Assembly (NCBI RefSeq): GCF_900142475.1
Contig: NZ_FRAY01000001.1
Span: forward strand, 434,001-498,000
DNA: 64,000 nt
From: Fibrobacter sp. UWH4
GTDB lineage: Bacteria; Fibrobacterota; Fibrobacteria; Fibrobacterales; Fibrobacteraceae
Reading direction: 5' to 3'
Shown here: one piece after another, positions 45,872 through 54,813 of the stretch
Layout: the number at the start of each line of letters is the position of its first letter
Position numbering within the stretch: position 1 is the first letter of the stretch
Notes under the pieces: model-generated
What the model was told of the DNA's origin: nothing
Seen by the model: the letters and a program-made list of their open reading frames with translations, nothing else
The model's database searches: none
Position numbers and translations under genes: made by a program

Positions 45872-46969
45872 TTATGCTTCGTCGCTTACGGAGACTTCTT
45901 CGCCTTCGTCGGCTTCGATGGAATCACCTTCGTTCAGCTTGAACAATTCCACGTCCTTCATGCTTTCGCGGATCTTCTGCTCGATTTCGTTGCAGAGTTC
46001 CACGTTGTCCTTCAGGAACAGGCGGGTGTTTTCGCGACCCTGACCGATGCGTTCGTTGTTGTAGCTGAACCAGGAACCGCTCTTCTGGATGATGTCGAGC
46101 TCGGTGGCGAGGTCAAGGATAGAGGCTTCGCGGGAAATTCCGCAACCGTAAAGGATGTCGAATTCGCACTGGGTGAACGGAGCTGCCACCTTGTTCTTTA
46201 CCACCTTGACGCGGGTGCGGTTACCGATAACTTCTTCACCGTCCTTGATAGCGGCGATACGGCGGATATCGATACGCTGCGTGGCGTAGAACTTCAGGGC
46301 GTTACCGCCGGTGGTCGTTTCGGGGTTGCCGAACATCACGCCGATCTTCATACGCAGCTGGTTGATGAACAGCATGCAGGTGTTGGACTTCGAGAGGATG
46401 CCGGTGAGCTTACGCAGGGCCTGGCTCATGAGGCGAGCCTGCAGGCCGACGTGGTTGTCGCCCATTTCGCCGTTGATTTCTGCCTGCGGCACGAGAGCTG
46501 CCACGGAGTCGATGACGATGATATCGATGGCTCCGGAACGCACGAGGGTTTCGGCGATGTCAAGGGCCTGTTCACCGGTGTCCGGCTGGGAAACGAGCAG
46601 GGATTCGATATCAACGCCGAGCTTACGGGCGTAAACGGCGTCAAAAGCGTGTTCCGCGTCGATGAAGGCTGCGACACCTCCGAGCTTCTGGGCTTCTGCA
46701 ATGGCGTGCAGGGTGAGGGTCGTCTTACCGGAAGATTCCGGTCCGTAAATTTCGATGATACGGCCGCGGGGGAAACCTCCCACGCCGAGGGCCATGTCGA
46801 GCTGGATACAGCCGGTCGGGATCACGGGAATGTCTTCGACGGGCTGCTGGCCGAGAGCCATGATGGAACCTTTACCATAATTCTTTTCAATCTGGGCGAT
46901 GGCGGCTTCTACTGCCTTTGCCTTGTCTGCGGAAAGGTTGCTGGTCGGGGTTGTTGTTTTCTTAGCCAT
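45872..46969 (-). CDS. recA: Recombinase RecA
   Basis: RecA drives homologous recombination and SOS induction. The 365-aa protein has Walker [15 protein letters not shown], Walker [13 protein letters not shown]-like [14 protein letters not shown], and the conserved [19 protein letters not shown] (L2 loop). The acidic C-terminus is typical. The start 46969 is preferred because TGGAG lies 6 nt before it; the upstream ATG at 46981 overlaps that site. It lies 40 bp downstream of pncC, the common cinA-recA order. Confidence 0.97.
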   Translation of the reverse strand: MAKKTTTPTSNLSADKAKAVEAAIAQIEKNYGKGSIMALGQQPVEDIPVIPTGCIQLDMALGVGGFPRGRIIEIYGPESSGKTTLTLHAIAEAQKLGGVAAFIDAEHAFDAVYARKLGVDIESLLVSQPDTGEQALDIAETLVRSGAIDIIVIDSVAALVPQAEINGEMGDNHVGLQARLMSQALRKLTGILSKSNTCMLFINQLRMKIGVMFGNPETTTGGNALKFYATQRIDIRRIAAIKDGEEVIGNRTRVKVVKNKVAAPFTQCEFDILYGCGISREASILDLATELDIIQKSGSWFSYNNERIGQGRENTRLFLKDNVELCNEIEQKIRESMKDVELFKLNEGDSIEADEGEEVSVSDEA

Positions 46970-47009
46970 ATTGGACTCCATTTTGTTTTTTCGTTTTTAA
47001 ATATAACAT

Positions 47010-47594
47010 TTAGTGTTCACTTGTGCAAGTGTTTTTTTGGTTATTTAGCAAAAAAAGTAACTTGCCCAATACACTATACACGCTTTTTTCACGCACACAA
47101 GTGCGGTTTCCTGCGAAAATTTTACAAAAAGCCGTATTTTTTTTACCATTGGTCACTGCCATCCATACGGTGCCGACGGGTTTTCCGGGTTCTGCACCAC
47201 CCGGACCTGCGATTCCCGAGGTGGCGATTGCCCACTGGCAACCGAATTTTTTGCGGGCACCTTCGGTCATGTTGAGCACCGTTTCGGCAGAAACGGCTCC
47301 CTTTTCCTCGAGAACGGAATGCGGGACTCCGAGTAGGGCTTCCTTGATTTCGTTCTGGTAGGCGACAATGCCTCCGGCGAACACGGCGGAACTTCCGGCA
47401 ATATCGACAATGTGGCTTGCCACGAGACCGCCCGTAAGCGATTCGGCGGTGGCCATCATCTGTCCGCGCTCCAGAAGGATCTGCTGAATCTGTCGAGCGA
47501 TTTCCTGCGTCTTTTCGCGGATGGTGGCGAGGTCTTCGCTGCGCTCGATTTCGTCCAGTTCGGCCATTTCGATTATTTTCGTTTCGTTTGCCAT
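47010..47594 (-). CDS. pncC: Nicotinamide-nucleotide amidohydrolase (CinA C-terminal family)
   Basis: PncC deamidates NMN to NaMN in pyridine-nucleotide recycling. The 194-aa protein has the CinA_C core: TAESLTGGLVASHIVDIAGSS, FAGGIVAYQNEIKEALLGV, and ATSGIAGPGGAEPGKPVGTV (about 120-140). The N-terminal MoCF domain of full CinA is absent, and about 40 extra residues precede the core. The start 47594 follows AAAGGAAAG. TATATTTG lies upstream. The neighbour recA follows in the same direction. Confidence 0.9.
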   Translation of the reverse strand: MANETKIIEMAELDEIERSEDLATIREKTQEIARQIQQILLERGQMMATAESLTGGLVASHIVDIAGSSAVFAGGIVAYQNEIKEALLGVPHSVLEEKGAVSAETVLNMTEGARKKFGCQWAIATSGIAGPGGAEPGKPVGTVWMAVTNGKKNTAFCKIFAGNRTCVREKSVYSVLGKLLFLLNNQKNTCTSEH

Positions 47595-47799
47595 GTTCTT
47601 TCCTTTTACATTACCAAATATAGGTAAATTTAGTGTCATAAAATGACAATGAAGTCAATCTGTGAAAAAAAGTAGAAAAAAACGAACTTGGAATAACGTT
47701 ATTGCGAGCGAAGCGCGGCTATCTGCAACCGTAAAAAGGTCCCTGGGCTTGCCGTAGGGGCGACTATGCCTTATCAACTATTTTCTATATTCACGCTCG

Positions 47800-48879
47800 A
47801 TGTTTTTCCGTTCGTTTATTATGGGCGTTGTCTTGGCGGTACTGTTTGCGGTGCCGTCTTTTGCCGACGACAATCTGGCGGAAAAAGTTGCAGAACATCC
47901 TGCAGAAGTTGAACCTGCTCCAGAATCAGCTCCAGAAACGGCGGCTGTAACGGATTCCTCTGTGGTGGATTCAGTTACTCCGGCGAATCCCTTGCAAAAG
48001 GGCAAGACGGGCATTGTCGCTATTGATACGCTTACGGTGAACGAGTGGGATATTCCGACATCGCATAATTCATTGCCGCTTACGCTGCTGTTTGCCATTT
48101 TCCCCGGTGGCGGTCAGTACTATACGGAACATTATGTGCGGGGCGGCTTTATTACGGGCATCGAGTTGTTGCTTCTTTACGAGGTGACGGCGAACAAGAG
48201 TTACCAGGACCGCCGCGTGCGGGAACAGACGAAACCGTTCCAGGATTCGGTCGGGATCTATACGCAATGGTTGCTCCATTCCTCTACGCGGGACAGTCTC
48301 GAGTATTATCACGAAAAACGCGCCGAGTTCGTGGCACGCGTCCGCGAAAAAAATGACAAGAAGATGGAACAGGAAGATCTCCGCAAGGCTGAAACGGCCT
48401 GGATGTACGGATTGTATCTGTATAGTTTCTTTGATGCGTTTGGAATCTGGTATAACAACAATTACCGTAGCGTTGAACTCAAGAGCATGAAAACCGCTCT
48501 CCTCTGGTCGATTATCCCTGGTTTTGGACAGATGTACAATCGCGAATTCGGCAAAATGGGACTGTTGTATATGGCGTTCATCGGTTCTGCCACCAGCATC
48601 TGGACATCGCAGAACATGGTGGAATACTATCTGGACCGTAAGCACCTGGTCGAAAAGGAAAGTACATCGTCCGAGGAATACGAACGGGTCTGCGAACGCA
48701 TCACCTACTACCGCAAGAACCGCAACCAGTACATTTGGGCGATTGCTTTAATTTATCTGTATTCCGTTGGCGATGCTGCGGTCGATGCCCTGTTGAGCGA
48801 TTTTGACAACCCGATGCACCTGGCCGTTCTTCCGCGTCTCGAAGGCGGAGTGCAGGCACTGATGTCCTTTGATTTTTAA
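47800..48879 (+). CDS. DUF5683-like membrane protein
   Basis: The 359-aa protein has a signal peptide (about residues 1-22) and a Pro/Glu/Ala-rich linker. Two similar membrane segments have the pattern PG-x-G-x-x-Y: LTLLFAIFPGGGQYYTEHYVRGG and ALLWSIIPGFGQMYNREFGKMG. This duplicated motif is characteristic of DUF5683 in the Bacteroidetes/Fibrobacter group; the function is unknown. TATATTCA lies 6 nt before the ATG, so it may be leaderless. Confidence 0.8.
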   Translation: MFFRSFIMGVVLAVLFAVPSFADDNLAEKVAEHPAEVEPAPESAPETAAVTDSSVVDSVTPANPLQKGKTGIVAIDTLTVNEWDIPTSHNSLPLTLLFAIFPGGGQYYTEHYVRGGFITGIELLLLYEVTANKSYQDRRVREQTKPFQDSVGIYTQWLLHSSTRDSLEYYHEKRAEFVARVREKNDKKMEQEDLRKAETAWMYGLYLYSFFDAFGIWYNNNYRSVELKSMKTALLWSIIPGFGQMYNREFGKMGLLYMAFIGSATSIWTSQNMVEYYLDRKHLVEKESTSSEEYERVCERITYYRKNRNQYIWAIALIYLYSVGDAAVDALLSDFDNPMHLAVLPRLEGGVQALMSFDF

Positions 48880-48884
48880 CTGTC

Positions 48885-48905
48885 ATTCCGGGCATGTCCC
48901 GGAAT
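48885..48905. repeat. REP-like palindrome
   Basis: ATTCCGGG (48885-48892) and CCCGGAAT (48898-48905), downstream of the DUF5683-like gene. Confidence 0.7.
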
Positions 48906-48926
48906 CGCCATTTCTGTTTAAATACT

Positions 48927-49544
48927 TTAGCCGATTTTCAGCGGAGCCATCTGGATGCCGTCGTGGATTTTTTCGAATGTTCCGCGGAAGTGCCCTTCGG
49001 CGTCGCGCTTGAACTCGAAACGGGTTACCATGGCGTAACTAAAGGCTCCTTCTACGAACTGTTCGTCGGGGAGCCCGCAGGCAAAGTGCTGCAATGCGGC
49101 AATCACGCCCGCGTGCGTAATCCACAGGAATTCGCCGTTGTCGTCGAGCGTGTCCAGCAGCGACTGCACGCGGCGGTCGATATCATAAAAACATTCGCCG
49201 TCCTTGAACTTGTATCCGCGCAAGTCGCTGGCCCAGGCTTTCATCTCCTCTCGGGGAACTTCCGTGAGTTTCTGGCCTTCCCAGGTTCCGAAGTTCATCT
49301 CGATGATTTCTTCGCGCTTTTCCATAGAAAGGCCCGTTGCTTTTTCTGCCTTTTCGGCGAGTCGCAGACAACGGAGGAGTGGGCTCGTGAACATTCTTGT
49401 GGGTTTTGCGCCAGCGCCCAGCAACGCTTTCAACGCCCCGTCGCTTTCTTCTTCAAAAGTGGGGGATACATCAAAGTCGAGCCTGCCGTAGCAGACGTCG
49501 TTAGGGTTGTAGGGCTTGGTGTGGCGAATGGTCCAAAGAATCAT
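48927..49544 (-). CDS. Histidine phosphatase (alpha-ribazole phosphatase-like)
   Basis: The 205-aa protein has the histidine phosphatase signature RHTKP (near residue 7; phospho-His), CYGRLDFDVSP, the Arg-containing TSPLLRCLRLAEK, EMNFGTWEGQ and the second His in ITHAGVIAAL. CYGR-x-D and the short length match CobC-type alpha-ribazole phosphatases of cobalamin synthesis, but other phosphomonoesters are possible. No cobalamin gene is nearby. A heptad tract lies just upstream. Confidence 0.85.
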   Translation of the reverse strand: MILWTIRHTKPYNPNDVCYGRLDFDVSPTFEEESDGALKALLGAGAKPTRMFTSPLLRCLRLAEKAEKATGLSMEKREEIIEMNFGTWEGQKLTEVPREEMKAWASDLRGYKFKDGECFYDIDRRVQSLLDTLDDNGEFLWITHAGVIAALQHFACGLPDEQFVEGAFSYAMVTRFEFKRDAEGHFRGTFEKIHDGIQMAPLKIG

Positions 49545-49549
49545 TTTTT

Positions 49550-49588
49550 TAGTAGACAGTAGGCAGTGGTTAGTAGACAGTAGACTGG
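49550..49588. repeat. Heptad tract, unit TAGTAGA/CAGTAGG
   Basis: 7-mers TAGTAGA, CAGTAGG, CAGTGGT, TAGTAGA, CAGTAGA. It is the reverse-complement family of 10149-10190. Confidence 0.88.
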
Positions 49589-49632
49589 CGCAACGTCATC
49601 CTGGAGCGTAGCGACGGAATCCATTTTTTTAT

Positions 49633-49756
49633 AAAAAAAGCCCTGCTAAGGGCGAAAAAAAATCCTAGGCGACCTGAGCACATAAAAATTCGCAAGTCCG
49701 TTGCTGCTTTCGCCCTGGCGATTTGCCCGCAAATAGTCATTGCGCAGGGCCTAGGA
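49633..49756 (-). ncRNA. Probable small RNA with own promoter and terminator (possible SRP RNA)
   Basis: On the minus strand, a long rod can form: TCCTAGG-n-CCTGCGCA at the 5' end pairs with TGTGC-n-CAGG-n-CCTAGGA about 94 nt later (49663-49756). The apex reads CAGG-GC-GAAA-GC-AGCA, similar to the SRP RNA apical loop, but with one base pair fewer between the loops than usual. GCCCT-n4-AGGGC with T7 (49633-49653) would terminate it. A near-consensus sigma-70 promoter lies upstream. It could be 4.5S RNA or another regulatory RNA. Confidence 0.5.
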
Positions 49757-49762
49757 CTACCA

Positions 49763-49792
49763 AATCTAGCAAAATTCGTTGATTTTTGTCAA
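49763..49792 (-). promoter_or_regulatory. Promoter of the small RNA
   Basis: On the minus strand TTGACA (49792-49787), an 18-bp spacer and TAGATT (49768-49763). Confidence 0.75.
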
Positions 49793-50003
49793 CGATATTG
49801 CGCGTTAGTGGCTAAAATGAGTGATTTTTTGACATTTTGTTAACGAAAATACGATAAGTAGTTAAAAAATAGTAACATTTGTAAATTTTTTTGTATATAT
49901 TAAGGGTGTGATGTTGGACACATTCCCTGCATCACGGGGGTAGTTGTATTTACTTGTTGATCCAATTTGGAATATGCCAGGTCGGAAAAAACAGGAGGTT
50001 TGT

Positions 50004-53000
50004 ATGAAGCTGAATGTGAAAAATATAGGGGTGATTTTTGTAGGGCTTTTAGCCGCCAGTTGTCTATGGGCGGCAGAGTCGACCTATTCTGTAGATGTTT
50101 ATCCTCTAACGTTTGGTACCCAGGACACGACGGCGCAGCTTAAGGTGTGGAACCGTCTGATGAAGTATAAGCTGTTCGCGGAGGGGCTTGCAGACGCCGA
50201 TGGAATAGAGGGCGTTACCTTTGCGGGCCAAAATATCCATATTACCGATGAAGTGGGCTATGTCGGGAGCGCTACGGGCGATTTCCGTTTACAGGGAAAC
50301 CTGAACCATTCTGTCGGCGGTCCGGTCCTGTTTGCTGGAAAGTTTGTCAACGGGGATGGTACGGATTCCATTCTTACTGGGCCGACGCGTTTTCTGCAAA
50401 AGTTTGAACCGACGTTCAATAGTAAGGACAAGAACTTTTTTGCGGGCTTTTATTGTTTTGATGCGGGGTATAACGACGTATATACGAATCCTGGAATTGA
50501 AGCGGGAAAGACTGTAGTTCCGAATACGGCGATTCTTAGTACCACCTCGTGTGCCGATACGTCGGTTGTTCCTGCTGTCGATACGGATGTGGATATCCCG
50601 GAACTCACCGGCGGTGTCGATGCGTATGCCTGGAAAACGGGTATTAGCGGAAACGGGACGACGGAATATATTCATGTGCCGCCTCCGGTTGATGAAAACG
50701 ATTTCAGCAGCTATAGCTATTTTGTCGAGTCCATTTCGTTCAGCAATAATTCGAAGCTATATATTGTCATGCCTCCCGAGGGCCGCTTGACGAAGGTTTT
50801 CGTTAAGACCTCGATTTATGGCTTGGGAAGTACAGACAATAATGACATCGTCGTGGTTTCCGGTGCTGAGGGATCCTGGAATGGGACGGAATGGACTGAA
50901 ATTGGTGAACCGCTAGAAAATAAGGACTATGCGGGAAATCTTCTCTTTTTCGTCAATGAAGATCTTAGTCTGGGGGCCGGTCAGAAAACAATGCAGGGTA
51001 CCTACATTTCGACCGGTGTAATCAAGTTCGCGCAGCACACCAAGTTCGCGGGGCAGCTTCTTGCAAAAGTCATCAGGATTGATGCGGATTTTGAAGCCGG
51101 AGACTTCAAGTATGTTCCGTTCAATCCGCCCGTACTTGATCCTACGGCGCTCGCGTCAGGCCTTTTCTTGGAAAACGACAAGGACGTGAAGGTCCCGGTT
51201 CACCTGAACAAGGCTACAGAAACGGGAGTGTCCTTCAAGTACTGCTTTGAACTGAACGATTCGATTGCGGAAGCTGATTTCAACAAGATTATCGGGGACT
51301 ATCCTCGCAAGGGAATGTTGCCCCCGTTCTGCGGAATCGATTCTGCTGAAGTTAAAATTGATAAGAATGGTACGGAACCGACATTGCTTACCGAGGTTTA
51401 CCTGAATGTCACGGACGACAACCTTGAAGAAGGCAACGAAATGCTCCGGATGCATATCTCGGAGTTGACCGGCGCAGTGCTCCCGGGTAACAAGCGTTCG
51501 GGCTTCTTTACGTTGACCCTGGTTGACGCCCCGATTATTGACTTTGTCGACAACAAGGGTGACTATAGCGTCGAGGAAAATTCTCCTACAGAAACCGAAG
51601 TGGTGAGAATCAAGCTTCGGGGAAGTGATGCTTCCAAGATGGTGCTTTCGATGGAGGATAACGGAAGCGTAAAGTTCCCGCTCGATAGCCTGTTCAAGTA
51701 TGAATTGGTCAAGGAAGGTTCTACTTACTATGCTGTCATTACCGTAAGGGATAGTGCCAAGCTGGATTATGAACAGATTGACTCTGTGTACAAGGTGACG
51801 CTTGTGCTGAAGGACAAGAATGGTGCCGAAGGCTCTCATACGGTAGAGGCTCCTTTGAACATTCACATTATTGATGTCAACGAAATGCCGATTGCCATAC
51901 ATCCGACTCCGGATCTGACAATTAACGAAAACATTCCTTCGGGAACGGTTGTCGATACCCTCGAATATGACGATATCGACAAGGCTCTCAAATACAGGGA
52001 CGATGTGTTTGTTGCCGTCGGTGGTGATACGACTTTCTTCAGCATCGACCCCAGTGGCGTCATCAGGACCAATCAGGTTTTCGATTACGAAATGAAATTG
52101 TATGACAATCGCGATACGACCTATCAGTTGATTGTCCTTTTGAGGGACCGCAACGACGCTACGCTTTCGGTACTCGATACGGTCGTGATTCATATCAAGA
52201 ATGTGAATGAAATCCCCTACATTCTGACCGATACGACAAGCGTTCCCGAAAACACGAAGCCGGGGACGGTGGTCGATACGTTGAAGGCTGTCGATGCTGA
52301 CTTTGACGATGTCGATTCCTTGCTGAAGTTTACCTTGGTCGAGGATCCGAGCGGCTGCTTTGTTGTTTCTGAAAAGGGCGTCATCACGGTCAAGGAATGT
52401 AAGGATCTCGACTACGAAAAGAACAAGCAAATCTCGATCGTGGTCAAGGTGGAAGATTCGCACGGCGGTTCCAGCACCAAGACAATCCGCGTGAAGGTCC
52501 TGGATGTTCCTTCGCCTACGCTTGAAATCACCGAGGCTAGCAATAAGGATTCCATTTGGGTCAAGCCGAAAAACCCGATTTATACGAATGAGTCGGACAT
52601 GAACGTTTGCTGGGAAGTGAACCGAACGAACCAGGATTGTGCCGATACCATCCTCAAGCCGGGAAAGAATGTTATCCGCAAGGAAGTCTGCGACATCGAA
52701 GGCTTTGAGGGCTGTGCCGTAGACTCGTTGATCGTGTATTACAGCAATGCGGCTCCGGTCGTGATCGTGTCTGCGAATCCGGATGACCAAAAGGCCGCCA
52801 ATATCTACACGATTGTCGAAAAGATGGATTCCGCCGATGCGAATATCTACGTGAACCGAACCCAGAACGATATCTTGGTGACGGTGAAGGATTCCGCAAG
52901 CCATAAGGACACCTCGTTTACGGTCAAGCTGAATTTGGAAACGTTGTCTGTTCCCAACAAGACTTACGAAACCCTGGCGTCCGTGGTGAAGGAGTCGGTC

Positions 53001-54530
53001 GCCCTTGACGAAAATGCGAAGAACAAGAAGTTGACGCCCGTAAACGGTACCGAAATCAAGGTGTCGTATCCGGCAAAGGTAGCTGGCGTCGATGTGACCG
53101 TAAGTTACATGACCGACAATGACGGCGAAATCGTCAAGCAGAAGGTCGTGAACGACAAGGGCAAGGAAGAATCGATCGAGGTCATCACGGTGTCCTACGA
53201 AACGGTAATCAACGGAAAGACCGTGACGGTCTCTTATCTGGCGGATGCGGCGACCGGTGCCAAGCTGGTCAAGGAGGCCTCGGGCCGGTTGATGATGGAA
53301 TCTGCGGCCGAAAGCGAAAAGGTGCAGGCCGGATCGTACTCCGTGACTTACGAATACAAGGATGCTTCGGGCAATACCGTGGTGGTGACCTACTTTGTAG
53401 ACGAAAAGGGCTCTTTGGTGAAGAATTCCGAAGGGAACACCGGCTACGAGGTCTCCTACACTTATGAAAACCAGTACGGCAATTCCGCGACCCAGTCCGT
53501 GTTTATCGTGCTGGACCAGGTGGGACCCAAGGTTGAAATTATTACGCCCGTCAAGGGACAGGTCATCCGTTCTAACTTTGTAAAGGTGGTGTGGATGGTC
53601 GATGGCTTGGAACAGGATTCCCTGACGCTCCAGGGCCTAGAAAAGGGAAAGAATTCGATCAAGCGAATCTATCGCGACAAGGCGGGTAACGAAGCTGTTG
53701 ACTCGGTAGTCGTCATTATGAAGGATAGCAAGGATGTCGATATCTCGGTCGAACAGCCGGTGACCGAGATTTCAAAGGATAAGATTGAAAAGTTCTATTC
53801 GGAAAATCCGCCTAAGGAAGGCCAGACCTTTGCGGTGAGCATCAGGAACCCGGGGACGGGCAAAGAAGTGGAAACCCTGATTGGCGGAGATTTCAAGACG
53901 ACGGCAGGAAGCGGTAAGGAACCGTATTCGGGTGAAACGACCCATTTGGGCCCGACACTTGCCCTGGATGTGAAACTTCCCGTGGTGAGCGGCGTGGGTG
54001 GCCTTGCGACACTAGACGACCTGTTGAGTTCCGATGGATTGATCCCGATGGAAGGCGTGGATGCCGATGGCGGAACCAAGATGACCGTAGAGGAATATGT
54101 CCAGGAATACTGTGAAGACGACGTAAAGACAGATGACTTGAGCCGGGTGAATCTGTATAAGACCAAGCTGAGCGTCAAGATCTGGGTATACACGACTCTC
54201 GGGAATTTTGTGGATTACTTCAGCTTCGGACAGGATATGAACGATCCCGATTATACGAACGATGCCGGCATGCTCCAGATGTTCTTTGAACTGAAACCGG
54301 ACAAGGATGGCTACGTTCGCGCCGAAAACGGCAAGATGATGGGGACAGGCGCCTACCTGTACAAGGTGGAAGCTTCGATCAAGTCGCATCTCCGTTGCAC
54401 CCTCCCGTCCAAGGAATTCGATTCCAAGACGAAGACTTTCGGTGCAAACGCCAAGAAGAAGGGCGATTCCATCCGTTCTTCCGAAGACCTGCTGAAACCC
54501 TTCGGTTACAAGCGCCCCTCCGGCAAGTAG
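50004..54530 (+). CDS. Large cadherin-like surface adhesin (1508 aa)
   Basis: The secreted protein has a signal peptide (about residues 1-23). A beta-rich N-terminal region contains GFFTLTLVDAP preceded by a Calx-beta-like segment (about 390-510). About three cadherin-like repeats follow (about 510-836), with the junction pattern LDYE ... DVNEMP / NVNEIP. After an internal YSNAAPVV region, two SYETVINGKTVTVSYLADAA-like segments and a FlgD-type Ig end (GTGAYLYKVEASI) complete it. It ends FGYKRPSGK. The start 50004 follows AGGAGG. It is the shorter paralogue of the next gene; both likely mediate calcium-dependent adhesion. Confidence 0.88.
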   Translation: MKLNVKNIGVIFVGLLAASCLWAAESTYSVDVYPLTFGTQDTTAQLKVWNRLMKYKLFAEGLADADGIEGVTFAGQNIHITDEVGYVGSATGDFRLQGNLNHSVGGPVLFAGKFVNGDGTDSILTGPTRFLQKFEPTFNSKDKNFFAGFYCFDAGYNDVYTNPGIEAGKTVVPNTAILSTTSCADTSVVPAVDTDVDIPELTGGVDAYAWKTGISGNGTTEYIHVPPPVDENDFSSYSYFVESISFSNNSKLYIVMPPEGRLTKVFVKTSIYGLGSTDNNDIVVVSGAEGSWNGTEWTEIGEPLENKDYAGNLLFFVNEDLSLGAGQKTMQGTYISTGVIKFAQHTKFAGQLLAKVIRIDADFEAGDFKYVPFNPPVLDPTALASGLFLENDKDVKVPVHLNKATETGVSFKYCFELNDSIAEADFNKIIGDYPRKGMLPPFCGIDSAEVKIDKNGTEPTLLTEVYLNVTDDNLEEGNEMLRMHISELTGAVLPGNKRSGFFTLTLVDAPIIDFVDNKGDYSVEENSPTETEVVRIKLRGSDASKMVLSMEDNGSVKFPLDSLFKYELVKEGSTYYAVITVRDSAKLDYEQIDSVYKVTLVLKDKNGAEGSHTVEAPLNIHIIDVNEMPIAIHPTPDLTINENIPSGTVVDTLEYDDIDKALKYRDDVFVAVGGDTTFFSIDPSGVIRTNQVFDYEMKLYDNRDTTYQLIVLLRDRNDATLSVLDTVVIHIKNVNEIPYILTDTTSVPENTKPGTVVDTLKAVDADFDDVDSLLKFTLVEDPSGCFVVSEKGVITVKECKDLDYEKNKQISIVVKVEDSHGGSSTKTIRVKVLDVPSPTLEITEASNKDSIWVKPKNPIYTNESDMNVCWEVNRTNQDCADTILKPGKNVIRKEVCDIEGFEGCAVDSLIVYYSNAAPVVIVSANPDDQKAANIYTIVEKMDSADANIYVNRTQNDILVTVKDSASHKDTSFTVKLNLETLSVPNKTYETLASVVKESVALDENAKNKKLTPVNGTEIKVSYPAKVAGVDVTVSYMTDNDGEIVKQKVVNDKGKEESIEVITVSYETVINGKTVTVSYLADAATGAKLVKEASGRLMMESAAESEKVQAGSYSVTYEYKDASGNTVVVTYFVDEKGSLVKNSEGNTGYEVSYTYENQYGNSATQSVFIVLDQVGPKVEIITPVKGQVIRSNFVKVVWMVDGLEQDSLTLQGLEKGKNSIKRIYRDKAGNEAVDSVVVIMKDSKDVDISVEQPVTEISKDKIEKFYSENPPKEGQTFAVSIRNPGTGKEVETLIGGDFKTTAGSGKEPYSGETTHLGPTLALDVKLPVVSGVGGLATLDDLLSSDGLIPMEGVDADGGTKMTVEEYVQEYCEDDVKTDDLSRVNLYKTKLSVKIWVYTTLGNFVDYFSFGQDMNDPDYTNDAGMLQMFFELKPDKDGYVRAENGKMMGTGAYLYKVEASIKSHLRCTLPSKEFDSKTKTFGANAKKKGDSIRSSEDLLKPFGYKRPSGK

Positions 54531-54563
54531 CCCAAGGTTCTGTTCAACGTTATGTGTACAAAG

Positions 54564-54585
54564 GTCGTCCTGTGGGACGGCTTTT
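54564..54585 (+). terminator. Terminator between the two adhesin genes
   Basis: GTCGTCC (54564-54570) pairs with GGACGGC (54575-54581, one G-T pair), followed by T4. Confidence 0.7.
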
Positions 54586-54727
54586 ATTGTTTTGAAATGT
54601 TTACAAAGGAAACCTTTGGAATAGGCGAAATTTAGTGCAATATCTCACGGAAAAACGTCTTTTCTACAAAATCTGGATAATTAGTCAATGAAAAGAACGC
54701 TTTGTAAACTTTTTGTGCAAAAGGTTG

Positions 54728-54756
54728 TTGTAATTAAAATAAAATTTTTCTATCTT
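54728..54756 (+). promoter_or_regulatory. Promoter of the giant adhesin gene
   Basis: TTGTAA (54728-54733), 17-bp spacer, TATCTT (54751-54756), about 58 bp before the start. The gene therefore has its own promoter as well as a terminator behind the previous adhesin. Confidence 0.65.
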
Positions 54757-54813
54757 TTACATAAGAAAAAAATATAGGGGTGTATTGTACACTCTTGAGA
54801 TTAGGAGTTTATT

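Larger units (their letters stand above)
49545..50003. other. Intergenic region with small RNA candidate
   Basis: 459 bp holding the heptad tract (49550-49588), a REP-like piece (about 49594-49622), a probable small RNA on the minus strand (49633-49756), its promoter (49763-49792) and the AT-rich leader of the adhesin gene with TATATT at 49896-49901. Confidence 0.7.

Noticed and set aside
49633-49756. 6S RNA, tmRNA or riboswitch as the identity of the small RNA.
   Set aside because: Too short and lacking the central bubble of 6S, no tRNA-like ends, and no conserved riboswitch boxes.
51156-52904. Minus-strand open frame (582 codons) opposite the 1508-aa adhesin.
   Set aside because: Same cause: antisense of a strongly biased coding repeat region.
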